Source of the DNA: Apodospora peruviana
Lineage: Eukaryota > Ascomycota > Sordariomycetes > Sordariales > Lasiosphaeriaceae
DNA: 64,000 nt
Assembly (NCBI GenBank): GCA_033439685.1
Contig: JAUEDM010000002.1
Span: 806,001 to 870,000 of the forward strand
Direction of reading: 5' to 3'
Made by a program: the position numbers and the translations under genes. This document shows positions 21,035 to 30,486 of the stretch, piece after piece; position 1 is the stretch's first letter, and every line of letters begins with the position of its first letter. The notes under the pieces are model-generated. The model ran no database searches. It was not told where the DNA came from and saw only the letters and a program-made list of their open reading frames with translations.

Positions 21035-22254
21035 ATCAGTTGTTGTTTTTATAATTGTGGAATCCTTCTCCCATGCGTTCGAAAGCATAGCACGGCGTCA
21101 AGGCGTTCCATTTTCCGGAGAAGCATGGCGGCATCTACCTACCTTCTTGACCACACACATCCAGGCGCGCACTCGTGTCTGTGCCCGGCGCGGTAGTGCA
21201 ACCGACTGTGCTCGGGACCGGTCACCGGCGAGCGGCATAACTTAAACATGGCTGCAGGAGACACCTTGGCTGCCTGGCGCAGGTTGCATCCGTAAAATTC
21301 CGAATCTGGCCTGCTTCATAGACCTGCTAGGATAGACCAGAGGGACATCAGCGGCCAGTGTTTGATGTACTGGTTGGTCAGCTGTTTTGACCTCCTTTTT
21401 GGAAAGAATGAGATAGGGGTCTCCGGTCCATGTCTACGGTTACCTACCTAGGTTTCGGCCGCAATTCATGGATGCATACCAGGTATATTGGCACTTGACC
21501 GAGAAAAGCGCAGTTTCGTACGCGGGGCAGTTTGTTGGGGTTGGTCACACACCCCTGAGCTTGTTGAACAGCTGTCACCACGAAGCCAATACCACGGGAA
21601 TCGCGCCACTGGCACGCGCTTCTCTTATGCGTTCAGATGGTCTTTCTTGTACGCCAGTGCAGGTCAGATAAGCACATGCAAGACTGTCAACCTCGGATGA
21701 TTTGACCGTCCCATGGTTATTTGCTGCCTCTTTTTTATCCCGCCTTGGTCTCGTATCTTTCTCTGGTGAACTGTGGGGCCGAGACGTTGACGATCCTGGT
21801 TGGGCGGTTTTTTGTTTGTTTCAAAATCAATAGACTATGAGCAAGTCGATCGATGACGAGCTATTTGTACGTGACAAACCGGGAGCGAGTAAAGCCGGAG
21901 CCAACGGAGCTGCTTGGAGCTGCTTTTTAAGTGAATGGCAGGCTTGAGGAAAACGGAAGTTGAATTCACCCTCCGCATTCACCCTCACCCTGGCAATAAT
22001 AGCCTAACTGCCAAGTTAACTTAATGAGTGGCAGAACTGTTTCCCTTATGCGTAATCTACCATCAATCTATCTTGCTTACCATTCTGGAAATCTTCAGCC
22101 TCACACTCCGTCATAATCTTTTCAGGGTTTACGCCGGTTTATTCTCACGACAATCGTTGCCTGGGTTTTGTTTTCCTTTCTATCGTAGTCGCCTTTTCCA
22201 CATCTCGTTATCTCTCTCCCTCTCGGAACCTGCCACTCGGAGGGACTTAAAAAG
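21035..22254. other. Intergenic region
   Basis: 1.2 kb without a supported gene. It contains CCTACCTAGG at 21444-21453. The last 230 bp is a CT-rich leader to the CRH gene. Confidence 0.5.
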
Positions 22255-23179
22255 ATGATTGACTTTCTGACCACACGACGGCATAAACTCCCGCAGTTGT
22301 TGCTGCTGGCGGCGCTCTTGGCACTTCTTGTCTCAACATGTGCTGCGCAGACTTTCACCAGCTGTAACCCAACTCAAGGTAAGATTTGTTTCCTCCCAAA
22401 AAGACAAGCCAGTGCGACCCCATGAGGCTGATTCCTTCTTCTCGGAAACAGTCAAGTGCCCGCCCAACGTAGGCCTCTCGAAATCGTCACCATATGTTGC
22501 CGATTTCAAGAGCGGAATCGACAATCTGCTGTGGTCGTCCGTCGGCAGCGGTTCGATCACTCAGTCATCCGCCACAGGAGCAGCTTTTACCATTTCAAAA
22601 CGGTTCGATGCGCCAACGCTCGAGACGAATGGGTACATGTTCTTCGGCACAGTTGAGGTGCACATAAGGGCGGCTCCTGGGCAGGGAATCGTGAGCTGCG
22701 TGGTCCTGCAGTCGGACGACCTGGACGAGATCGACTGGGAGTGGCTGGGCGGCAGCGACAAGGTGAACGAGGTGCAGACCAACTACTTCGGCAAGGGAAA
22801 CACCACCACGTACGACCGCGGCGGCAAGACGGCCGTGCAGGACACCCAGACGATGACGCACAATTACACGATCAGCTGGTCGAAGGAGTTGATTACGTGG
22901 TATATCGACGGCAACGCGGTGCGGACGCTGCAGTACGAGGATGCAGTGGGTGGCAAGAACTTCCCGCAGACGCCGGTGCGGGTCAGGGTTGGCTCCTGGG
23001 CCGGTGGTGATCCTGGGAACGCCGAGGGGACGATCGGTTGGGCGGGTGGAGTGACGGATTTCTCCAAAGGTCCGTTCACTATGCTTGTGGAGAAGGTGGT
23101 GATTACGAATGCCAATCCGGCTGCGAGCTACGCGTATGGGGATCTCTCGGGGAGCTTCCAAAGCATCAATGTTGGGTAG
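22255..23179 (+). CDS. GH16 CRH-type cell-wall transglycosidase
   Basis: Two exons (22255-22378, 22452-23179) with a 73-nt GT-AG intron encode 283 residues. The N-terminus is a signal peptide with an 11-residue Leu/Ala core (LLLLAALLALL, then CAAQT). The GH16 catalytic motif DEIDWEWLG places the nucleophile and acid/base at Glu134 and Glu138 with Asp136 between them. NEVQTNYFGKG, SWSKELITWYIDGNAVRT and VRVGSWAGGDP are typical of the CRH/UTR2 family that links chitin to glucan in the wall. Most CRH enzymes carry a Ser-rich stalk and GPI signal. Here the frame stops at TAG 23177-23179 just after the catalytic domain. As read, the product would be secreted and unanchored. Confidence 0.9.
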
Positions 23180-23524
23180 AGTCCAACTGGTCTGCCGCCG
23201 GCTCACCAGAACATGGACAGCAGCCTTGCTTCGTCGTCTGATCCTGCGGATGATGGTGCTAGTGGTGCTAGTGGCGGTTTGACGTCGACGGCTTCGTTGT
23301 CAGGGGCGTCATAAATGGGCTCACGTCTGCTCAAGGGGTGGGTATTGCTTGGACCTATTGCCGCGGTTGCGGATGTCTTTCCTTGGTTAGGGGGATCAAC
23401 TGAAGGGACTTTACTTCTTACATTTGGGTATATGTGTCTGAAAGGTACCTTGCGGCGTATTTGGTCGATAGGGTCTATTTTGTCAGCTTTCTACACAGCC
23501 AGTTGGTCTTCGTGGAGTTTGTAA
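23180..23524 (+). pseudogene. Stop-separated Ser-rich and GPI-like tail of the CRH gene
   Basis: In the same frame after the TAG, a Ser/Gly/Ala-rich stretch (SSLASSSDPADDGASGASGG) runs to a second stop, TAA (23312-23314). The frame then reopens with LLKGWVLLGPIAAVADVFPWL, a hydrophobic segment placed as a GPI signal would be. The order stalk then hydrophobic tail is what an anchored CRH protein should have, so these look like disabled C-terminal codons. Splicing around the stops is not evident. Confidence 0.5.
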
Positions 23525-23659
23525 AGTACAAATTATCCATCGGTTTAGTACCTAGGGACTTGGATATCTAATCTAGCCAAACTATCTTGAAACTACATAT
23601 TCCCAAGTGTTTAAGTTTTACATGAAATCAAAGGCTGCTAACTTACACAGAACAGAGTA

Positions 23660-24508
23660 CTACTTCACAGTGATACCTACGTTGGCGGTGACCTTTTTCG
23701 ACAGTTTGCCTATTCCTAAAATCCCAACCGACCACCACTTCTTCTTCCAGCCCTCCTCAACCGGCAGCCTTTCGTCCTCGAGCACGGCACGGGCATAATC
23801 CACTCGTACTCCCTTCGCTTCTCCAAAAACGCCAACCAACAAGGCGCTCTCGCCACAGGCAAGTTTGTGCTCTCGGGCGGTATACGTCAAACTCGGGTTG
23901 TCCTCCCTCTGCTTTTCGATCCTCCGTTTCCGGAGCGCAGCGAGATCCTCGATCGACAAGGTCTTGCCGCCATCCGAGCTAGCGTCCAACAGGGTCTTGA
24001 CCAGCTCGGGCTGCGAGGTGAGATTGTCCCCCTGGGCAATGTCCAACCTCGTCAGGGAGACGTCGTGCTCGACCTTGCCGTGCAGGGCGAGCTGGTCCAG
24101 GTCCATGACAGGGCGACCAGTCGCGTCCACTTGTCCAGGGTGCCGCATAGCGAAGTCCGGGAAGACAGCCCAGGGGTTATGCAAGGCGGCCCAGAGCTTC
24201 GTGATCAGGGAAGGCGACTTCGGGTCCTGGCCTTCGGGGACGGGGTGGTGTTCAAGAAAAATGGGATTGCTCAAGAGGGCGGCGAGCGGGAGGGACAGGC
24301 CGACCACCTTCCTCATGGCGGTTTGGAGTTCGCTGGCGCTGACATTACGACCGTCACGTGGGAGGTAGCCGTGATTGGCGAGGGCGTTAATCACAGGGCA
24401 AGGGCTTCGAACGTCGGTTGCAGAGTTGGGAGGGGCGTACGTTCCGCGCGCGAGGGTTGCGAGTGCCTTTGACTCGCTGGCATCTGGCGATTTTGTCGAA
24501 GGCGTCAT
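23660..24508 (-). CDS. Heme-thiolate peroxygenase/chloroperoxidase family protein
   Basis: The ORF encodes 282 residues from ATG 24508. SPCPVINALANHGYLPRDGRNVS carries the PCP motif, whose Cys37 is the proximal heme ligand. HGKVEHDVSLTR gives Glu147-His148-Asp149 and Arg154, the EHD-S-R acid-base pattern of short unspecific peroxygenases. Length fits the short group. An in-frame ATG at 24739 would add 77 residues with a strongly hydrophobic stretch (FPFLIYLGILVRSFLLFLSLSPLLA), which might act as a membrane or secretion signal; the shorter start is preferred because the extension otherwise looks like leader DNA. The family uses H2O2 to oxygenate small organic substrates. There are no introns. 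Confidence 0.88.
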   Translation of the reverse strand: MTPSTKSPDASESKALATLARGTYAPPNSATDVRSPCPVINALANHGYLPRDGRNVSASELQTAMRKVVGLSLPLAALLSNPIFLEHHPVPEGQDPKSPSLITKLWAALHNPWAVFPDFAMRHPGQVDATGRPVMDLDQLALHGKVEHDVSLTRLDIAQGDNLTSQPELVKTLLDASSDGGKTLSIEDLAALRKRRIEKQREDNPSLTYTAREHKLACGESALLVGVFGEAKGVRVDYARAVLEDERLPVEEGWKKKWWSVGILGIGKLSKKVTANVGITVK

Positions 24509-25632
24509 TCGGTGGGTCGGGCAGGAAAATGAACCTTGATGGTAGATGAGTAGGGAACTGGAAGTGACGATGGAGTCCAACGAGACTCTCTTGAAGATCT
24601 GTTGTACAAAATCGGAAGGTGCAGAGTGTCTCGCCAATAGAGGAGAAAGGGAGAGAAAAAGGAGGAACGAACGAACGAGAATTCCAAGATAAATAAGGAA
24701 AGGGAAAGCGCTTGAATACTTATGAGCTACCTTAGGCAAGAACGAGCCACGACACGCTCGACTCAGTCTCCGGGCGATGCACTTGCGGACATTTTCCTTG
24801 AAAGGGGTTCAAAAATCAGGCCAGCGCAAAAGCGTGCCAGTGTTTTTGGCCCAACCAGCACGCGTTATTGATTCCCAACAGCTTGCATGATAACGTGGCG
24901 CCCCCATCAACTGCTTGGCAAGGGACCAACCTGGTTCTAGACCCAAGAGGACCTTCTGCAGCTCTTGGGTGCGGAAGCCATCTGGGAACTCCCCGTCCTC
25001 GTCATTGAAGTGATCTCACCTCACCTCAGGCTGAGGGTTCCTGTCAGACAGTCCGAATCCCATGATACGGGCATTTCGAGGTAACGAGGAAGGATCCGGG
25101 TTAAGTACAGACGGATATGATTGTTGACACTTCAAACCCTTGCAGACCCGAAATTCGAGCTAACCTTTGTTGGACGCCAGTGGCTGAATATATTGGTTGG
25201 CAGTGGGCACTTGAGTTTGGGGTTCAATTTCACCTTGTAGTGCTACCTGCCACCATATCCTCAAAGTACGTACCAAAGCCGGGCACAACGCATGTTGACC
25301 AATCACTCTGTCAAATACGAGAAAATGTAACTTGGTTGTGTCTCGTCAACGGGAGTTGAGGTTATCACCAGCCTACCAAAGTGACTAGATATGATACCCC
25401 GCAGCAATCGAACCCCGGGCTCTCTCTGTGATAATTGTCCCCTCACTCCAACTTCGCTCCCTTCACCTTTTATCCTGAATCTCAACCCAATTATCTGCGT
25501 TCACGTCGCCATTATGACCGGACTTTGGCCTGCCAGCCATAGCCAACATCCCGCGGATGAGACGCACGCATCTGCTCGTCGATAGTACAGCGATGTAGGT
25601 GGGAAGGAAAATATTGAAGACGTCAATAAACC
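24509..25632. other. Intergenic region between divergent peroxygenase and amidohydrolase
   Basis: 1.1 kb without a supported gene. If the peroxygenase starts at 24739, its extension occupies the first 230 bp. The rest shows only short ORFs. Confidence 0.45.
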
Positions 25633-26994
25633 GTGGAGACCACCCCCCCCCCCCCCCCCCCCCCCCCCAAGACGTATATCTTTTATAATTTCTCTGTCAT
25701 TGACCCGGTCAGGGGCCAAGTTGATGCCAACATGCAGGTCAAAACAAGAGACGGTCTGGTCGAATCGGTCTGTTCGATAGATCAGGACGATGACTGGGAT
25801 TGGACCGGAGACTCACTGCTCTCGGAACAGGTCGCCCTAAGGGACGATGCCGTAATACGGGTTGACGGGAAGGGCGAGTACTACCTCTGCCCCGGCCTCA
25901 TCGACTGCCACGTGCACATCAGCGCTGTTCCCGGCGAACCGAGCGTCTCATCCAGTATCTCTGACTCCGACCCAGCCGTCTCTCTCCTGCGCCAGCCCTT
26001 TGTGTGTTCGCAGATGCTCAGCCGCGGCTTCACAACCGTCCGTGATACGGGCGGTGCCACCCTTGCCCTGAAGGAAGCCATCGCTGACAGCGTTTTCCCT
26101 GGCCCGCGACTCTTCATCGCCAACCACGCATTGTCGCAGACTGGCGGACATGGCGACGGCCGCGGCGCGCACGACCTGCGGCAGCTCCGGTCTGGGTGCT
26201 GCACCACCGGCGGCATCAGCGTCATCTGCGACGGAGTGGCCGACTGTCTCCGCTTCGCGCGGGAACAGCTCCGCTCTGGGGCCGACTTCATCAAGATCAT
26301 GGCCGGCGGCGGGGTGGCATCCCCGACGGACCGGCTCGAGAACACGCAGTTCACAGCAGCCGAGGTGCGCGCCATCTGTGACGTGTCGGAGAGCTACGGG
26401 ACATATGTGACTGCCCACGCGTACACAACCAACGCAATCCGCCATGCTGTGGATAACGGAGTGAGGGGAATCGAGCACGGAAATTTGCTCGACCAAGACA
26501 CGGCGCAGTACCTCGCAGAAAATGGGGTGATCCTGACCCCGACGCTGGTCACGTACAACGCCATGGCGTCAGACAAGTACGCTGGGTATCTCCCGCCGGG
26601 AAGCCAGAAGAAGAACAAAGGCTTATTGACCAATGGGCTCGAGGCGCTCAAGCTGGCTGCGGAAGCTGGGGTTACCATGTGCTATGGGTCAGATCTGCTC
26701 GGCCCCATGACGAGGGAACAGTCTAGAGAGTTTAGCCTTCGCGGGAGAGTGTTGGACAGCGTGAAGGTGTTGCAGTCCGCGACGGTCAACGCCGCCAAAT
26801 TGATCGGGATGGAGAACACGCTTGGTCAGATAAAGGAGGGGTTTATCGCTGATGTCGTGATTTTGGACAGAAATCCCTTGCAGAATATCGGGGTCCTTGA
26901 CGAGCCTCAGAAGTGTGTAGTTGCTGTGATGAAGGACGGTAGGGTGTTCGTCAGCCGGCTGGATGGCCTGGCCCAGGAGGCTAGTCTTTGCTGA
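25633..26994 (+). CDS. Metal-dependent amidohydrolase (prolidase/imidazolonepropionase-like)
   Basis: The frame is open from 25633 to TGA 26992-26994 (about 453 codons). Metal-site motifs of the amidohydrolase superfamily are all present: CPGLIDCHVHIS (HxH), FIKIMAGGG (the Lys that is carboxylated), TAHAYT, IEHGN and YGSDLLGP (Asp). The set matches subtype-I binuclear enzymes such as Xaa-Pro dipeptidase-like proteins and fungal ochratoxinase-like amidases. The 5' end is unclear: codon 25633 is GTG, a stop lies two codons upstream, and a run of 26 C (25643-25668) encodes Pro near the start. The first in-frame ATG is at 25732 (MQVKTRDG), which would drop the first beta strands (YIFYNFSVIDP). 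A missing first exon or a mis-sized C run is likely. Confidence 0.85.
   Translation: METTPPPPPPPPKTYIFYNFSVIDPVRGQVDANMQVKTRDGLVESVCSIDQDDDWDWTGDSLLSEQVALRDDAVIRVDGKGEYYLCPGLIDCHVHISAVPGEPSVSSSISDSDPAVSLLRQPFVCSQMLSRGFTTVRDTGGATLALKEAIADSVFPGPRLFIANHALSQTGGHGDGRGAHDLRQLRSGCCTTGGISVICDGVADCLRFAREQLRSGADFIKIMAGGGVASPTDRLENTQFTAAEVRAICDVSESYGTYVTAHAYTTNAIRHAVDNGVRGIEHGNLLDQDTAQYLAENGVILTPTLVTYNAMASDKYAGYLPPGSQKKNKGLLTNGLEALKLAAEAGVTMCYGSDLLGPMTREQSREFSLRGRVLDSVKVLQSATVNAAKLIGMENTLGQIKEGFIADVVILDRNPLQNIGVLDEPQKCVVAVMKDGRVFVSRLDGLAQEASLC
25643..25668 (+). repeat. Homopolymer run of 26 C
   Basis: An uninterrupted C tract lies in the 5' coding part of the amidohydrolase. Its length decides the frame between any upstream start and the enzyme. 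Confidence 0.9.
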
Positions 26995-27484
26995 CCTAGG
27001 CACCTGACCTTAAGCGCACTGCCTCTGGAGTCTAAGATGGTCTGAGACCCGATCTTGGCGTGACCAAGGTAGTCAAATTCATGGTGATTGAGTTTTATTC
27101 GGCACTTTGGCATGCAGTGACTTTTTCTCCGCTGAATAGTTTCCTTGGCTCCTCTGGAATTTATAGTCTTAGCGATCTCCTATTCAGAGATGTGTTTTAG
27201 CATTTATGTCCGGTCATCAGATGTAGTACTGAGTCCGGAATTACACGATTCCACGGGTTAAGTCTGGACTGGCCTCTGACAGTGCTGGTCATTCTTGTGT
27301 TGCGACTGAGTTTTTAAGTAGACATGTAGCTAATGTTCCCTGTTCTAATAAAGAAAGTCCAATACAACTGTGGTTCGGCACGAACTAGCACCGTCCTTAT
27401 TCACGCCTCGATTATTTACTCCTGTTTATGTACAACACTCAAGCGCACTCTCTCCACTCTGGCCTTTAAAGACTTGCATCATTC
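26995..27484. other. Intergenic region between convergent genes
   Basis: This is the 3' flank of the amidohydrolase and of the minus-strand methyltransferase. No gene was seen. Confidence 0.5.
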
Positions 27485-28267
27485 TCACACTTTCCTCAAA
27501 ATTCCCCCATACCAAACCTTGACACCAATCCATTTCTTCGCCCGTGGTCCCAGCATGGTGTGGTTTTCCTCCGTCACCATCCGCTCCTCAACCTCCTGCG
27601 CCACCTCGAATCCATTCTCCCTCGCAACAGCAGCAACATCATCAATCGTGTGCGCATAGCTCTGCGGCCGGATCTTTTCTCCTGTCTTGGGATCCACGAA
27701 CCCGGCCTGACTAATCTTGCCCATCTCCGAGTGCATATTCGTGAGTAGTACTAAACCCCCGGTCTTTAGCATACCGGCCGCGGCGGAGAAGTACTGCTTC
27801 AGAGGCACATGCTCAACCACCAGCGTCGAGATAACCGCATCGGCATCGTCGGGTGGCGTAGCTGTAGTAGCCGTATTACTTGGCTTCAGGGCGTCGTACA
27901 CTTGGAACGTGATCTTCTTGTTGCTAGGGACTGCGGTGGTATTGTTCTCCAGTCGTTTGCGAGCGATGTCAAGCATCTTGGGACTGAGATCGAGCGCGAA
28001 TATCTCGGCCACGTCGGGCAGCGTGACGATGTGTACCGTGTTTCGGCCCGTGCCGCAGCCCAGATCGACCACCTTCCATGGCTTTGGTAATGACTGTTCC
28101 AGGGCAGAGACTAGCTTTGGCAGTAGTGACTGCATCTCGATCGAGTCCAATGCTTGTAGGAAGTTATTGTCGGTGTCGTAGACCTCGGACCAGAGGTCGT
28201 AGGCGGTCGCCGTATCGAGATATCTGACTGCCATTTGGGGCGCGTCGTCCGAGGAGCCCATTTTCAA
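27485..28267 (-). CDS. Class I SAM-dependent methyltransferase
   Basis: A single exon of 260 residues (258 if the second ATG at 28261 is used). Motif I is VVDLGCGTGRNTV. The acidic end of strand 2 is FALDLSPKMLDIARKRL. The motif II region DDADAVISTLVVEHVPLKQYF and LKTGGLVLLTNMHSEMG follow the order of UbiE/Methyltransf_11/25 enzymes. The C-terminal HTIDDVAAVARENGFEVAQE is the usual lid segment. The N-terminus YDLWSEVYDTDNNFLQALD is common in fungal members of unknown substrate. It is probably cytosolic and acts on a small molecule. It is convergent with the amidohydrolase; no functional link can be shown. Confidence 0.9.
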   Translation of the reverse strand: MKMGSSDDAPQMAVRYLDTATAYDLWSEVYDTDNNFLQALDSIEMQSLLPKLVSALEQSLPKPWKVVDLGCGTGRNTVHIVTLPDVAEIFALDLSPKMLDIARKRLENNTTAVPSNKKITFQVYDALKPSNTATTATPPDDADAVISTLVVEHVPLKQYFSAAAGMLKTGGLVLLTNMHSEMGKISQAGFVDPKTGEKIRPQSYAHTIDDVAAVARENGFEVAQEVEERMVTEENHTMLGPRAKKWIGVKVWYGGILRKV

Positions 28268-28793
28268 TGTTTGACGATTTGGTAGGCAACAAGTGGATTT
28301 TTTAAGGATGATGGTGTTTGACCTTTTTGGTGGTGAATGGTAGAAAATTCTTGAGCTTTTATCATCACGAGGAGGTAGAAGTTTTTCGATGAGTCATCCG
28401 GTCTGCAACTCTGCAGGACCTGGCAGTTAAGTTGCATGGGAAATACCTATTTATTCTTCTCACTCACTTCGTGGTCCAGCGCCAAGAGGCTTGTGCCTGG
28501 TCGCCAACACACTTCCTGGGGATCGTGACAAGCTGAAAGAAGAGAACTTGATTTGAGCCAAAACGGAAGAGTTATCACGTCAAGTTGGTCAAGATTAGGC
28601 ATTTATACTAATGCATGGAATGGCTGCCAGTCTAGAAGACCACACATCCGTGGTGTGTAGAGAGATAACGTAGTTCTTGGATAATATTTGGATCACTGAA
28701 ATACAACGCGAAAATATCCTTTGAGCAGGTATAAACGCCCGAGGCGCAGGAAACGGGAGACCCTTGACGCTGATCATCAATACTAGCAACTGC
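28268..28793. other. Intergenic region
   Basis: No supported gene. It holds the upstream side of the methyltransferase and the broken 3' end of the monooxygenase relic. Confidence 0.5.
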
Positions 28794-29493
28794 CTACACC
28801 CGCGGAAGGTGCTTCCATGGGATAGCTCCAACCGGCCTCTGCTTCTCCTCCAGGAACTCGGGAACATGCGCATGCTTAATTTGCGCGTCTGGCCCCAGCA
28901 AGCGCACTTTGCTGCGGACGCCGTCAGCGCCAACGACAATGGTTCCCTCTTCAACGGTTCCGTCACGGCAGCGGACGATCACGCCGCTGGGGGTGGTCTC
29001 GATTTCAGAAACGGTCTTGCCGGTACGTAGGCAACGATTACGAACGTCAGAGGGCAGGCGGGTGTAAAGGACTCGCAGAAAGTCGGGCCGATGCAAGATC
29101 CAACCTGCTCCGTAGCTAGGAAATGGGAATACGATTAGACTATTTTTTCCCCTGCTGGCTCGAAGATTGAAGGATCAAGGTTAAGCAACTCACGCCTCGC
29201 CGGTTCACCTATATGAGGGCACGGTCTTGAATTGGTGTCCGTCCTTTGTGATGACACGAATGTCTTGCATGGTCAAGCTGACGGCTTTCATCGAATCGAG
29301 CAAGCCCAGCTGGTCCAGAACCCGCTGACTATGTGGGGAAATGATGATTCCTGCCCCTTGTTCAGGTACGATGGACTATTGGCGCTCGAGCAACACAAAG
29401 TCGATGCCCGCCTTGGAAACATATGTGCCGCCATGAGCCCGACGGGGCCACCGCCGACGATGACGGCGCGGGATTTGTTTTGGTTTCTACCAT
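28794..29493 (-). pseudogene. Broken FAD-dependent monooxygenase (PHBH-type) gene
   Basis: Fragments in several frames match one flavoprotein monooxygenase. The dinucleotide-binding motif RAVIVGGGPVGLMAAHM is followed, after a frame change near 29428, by KAGIDFVLLERQ, a stop (TAG), then SIVPEQGAG and a second stop (TGA). After a plausible 78-nt intron (29193-29116) the frame continues with YGAGWILHRPDFLRVLYTRLP and VVGADGVRSKVR, the DG motif. The start ATG at 29493 is out of frame with the FAD motif. The protein ends at 28794 after about half the usual 400-450 residues, so the FAD/NAD C-terminal half is missing. With two stops, two frame changes and a truncation, this is a pseudogene. Confidence 0.85.
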
Positions 29494-30486
29494 GTTGTCG
29501 TTCTGTTCCAGTCTCTTGTAGACTGCTGTTTAGTGTATTTTCCAAGCTGGACCACTCGCTGTGGTTCAAGCTCCCTAGACCGGGTGACAATGATTGATGG
29601 CGGATCAGCTGGTGCGAAAGTAAATGGTTTCGTCTAAGAAGGAAGGAGGGGCAAGGAAATAAATCGGATCGCTGTCATCATCTGACGGAATTCGGTCCGC
29701 TCTGGTCCGCTCGTGTCTCGAGTGTCACAGCATCCCGTCTCGAAGCTACGTTGTCAGAGTCCGAGTTAAGTACGATGGGATAGACCAACGGATTACGGTT
29801 ACCCAATTCAGCAACATCTTGCAAGATAGTAAGACCGGCTACCCAATGACGAAGTGACCTTGCACATCGACAAAGTGGATCAAATTGAACTTCAAATGAA
29901 TTATCTAGATGCTAGATGGGTAGTGAAACACCGCCCGCTGATAATACCGCTAAAGATAGGTAATTAATTACAATAACATAAGCCTCAAAATAAATCAAGC
30001 AAGTTCTGAAGGAGCCTCGAATTGGCTGGCACCTTTGATAGCCACGTGACTGTGAGGTACCCCGATGTTCGGGCCCTAGACTAGGAGGTACATTAGGGCG
30101 CCGGGACTAAAACGTCCATCTCCATGAGCTAGTCCGTCCGTATGATGACAGACCTTGATCACAGCTATGGCCCTGGCTTTTTTCTTAACCTCCAAGGTAG
30201 CCCGATGGCTGAGCAATCATACAGCTGGCCTGCTTGGCCGTATCGCAGACTGGACTCCGCTACCCGCCGAGTCAAACGGATAGGCCTGCATGGCATGTGT
30301 GCTTTGAACTGGAACTCCCCGGAGCGAGGAGTTGTCGGACCAACAGAAGAGCAAAGGCGACTGTCCCTCTGAGTGAACGGCTGTAAGTCCATACGCTGTT
30401 TCCCGGACCTCTGTCGTTCTGTCCATCCAGCCCGGAGAATGTGGCGTGCCCTTGTTCGGCTCCAGTTGTGTCCACGAGCTGACCTT
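29494..30486. other. Intergenic region
   Basis: 1 kb of low-complexity AT-leaning sequence near 29930-30000 and short ORFs near 30165-30490 on both strands that look like chance frames downstream of the GT90 gene. Confidence 0.45.

Noticed and set aside
23177..29270. In-frame stops as proof of RIP in the gene compartment
   Set aside because: TAG, TAA and TGA are always one C-to-T step from CAG, CAA and CGA, so a handful of stops is not diagnostic without an intact reference.
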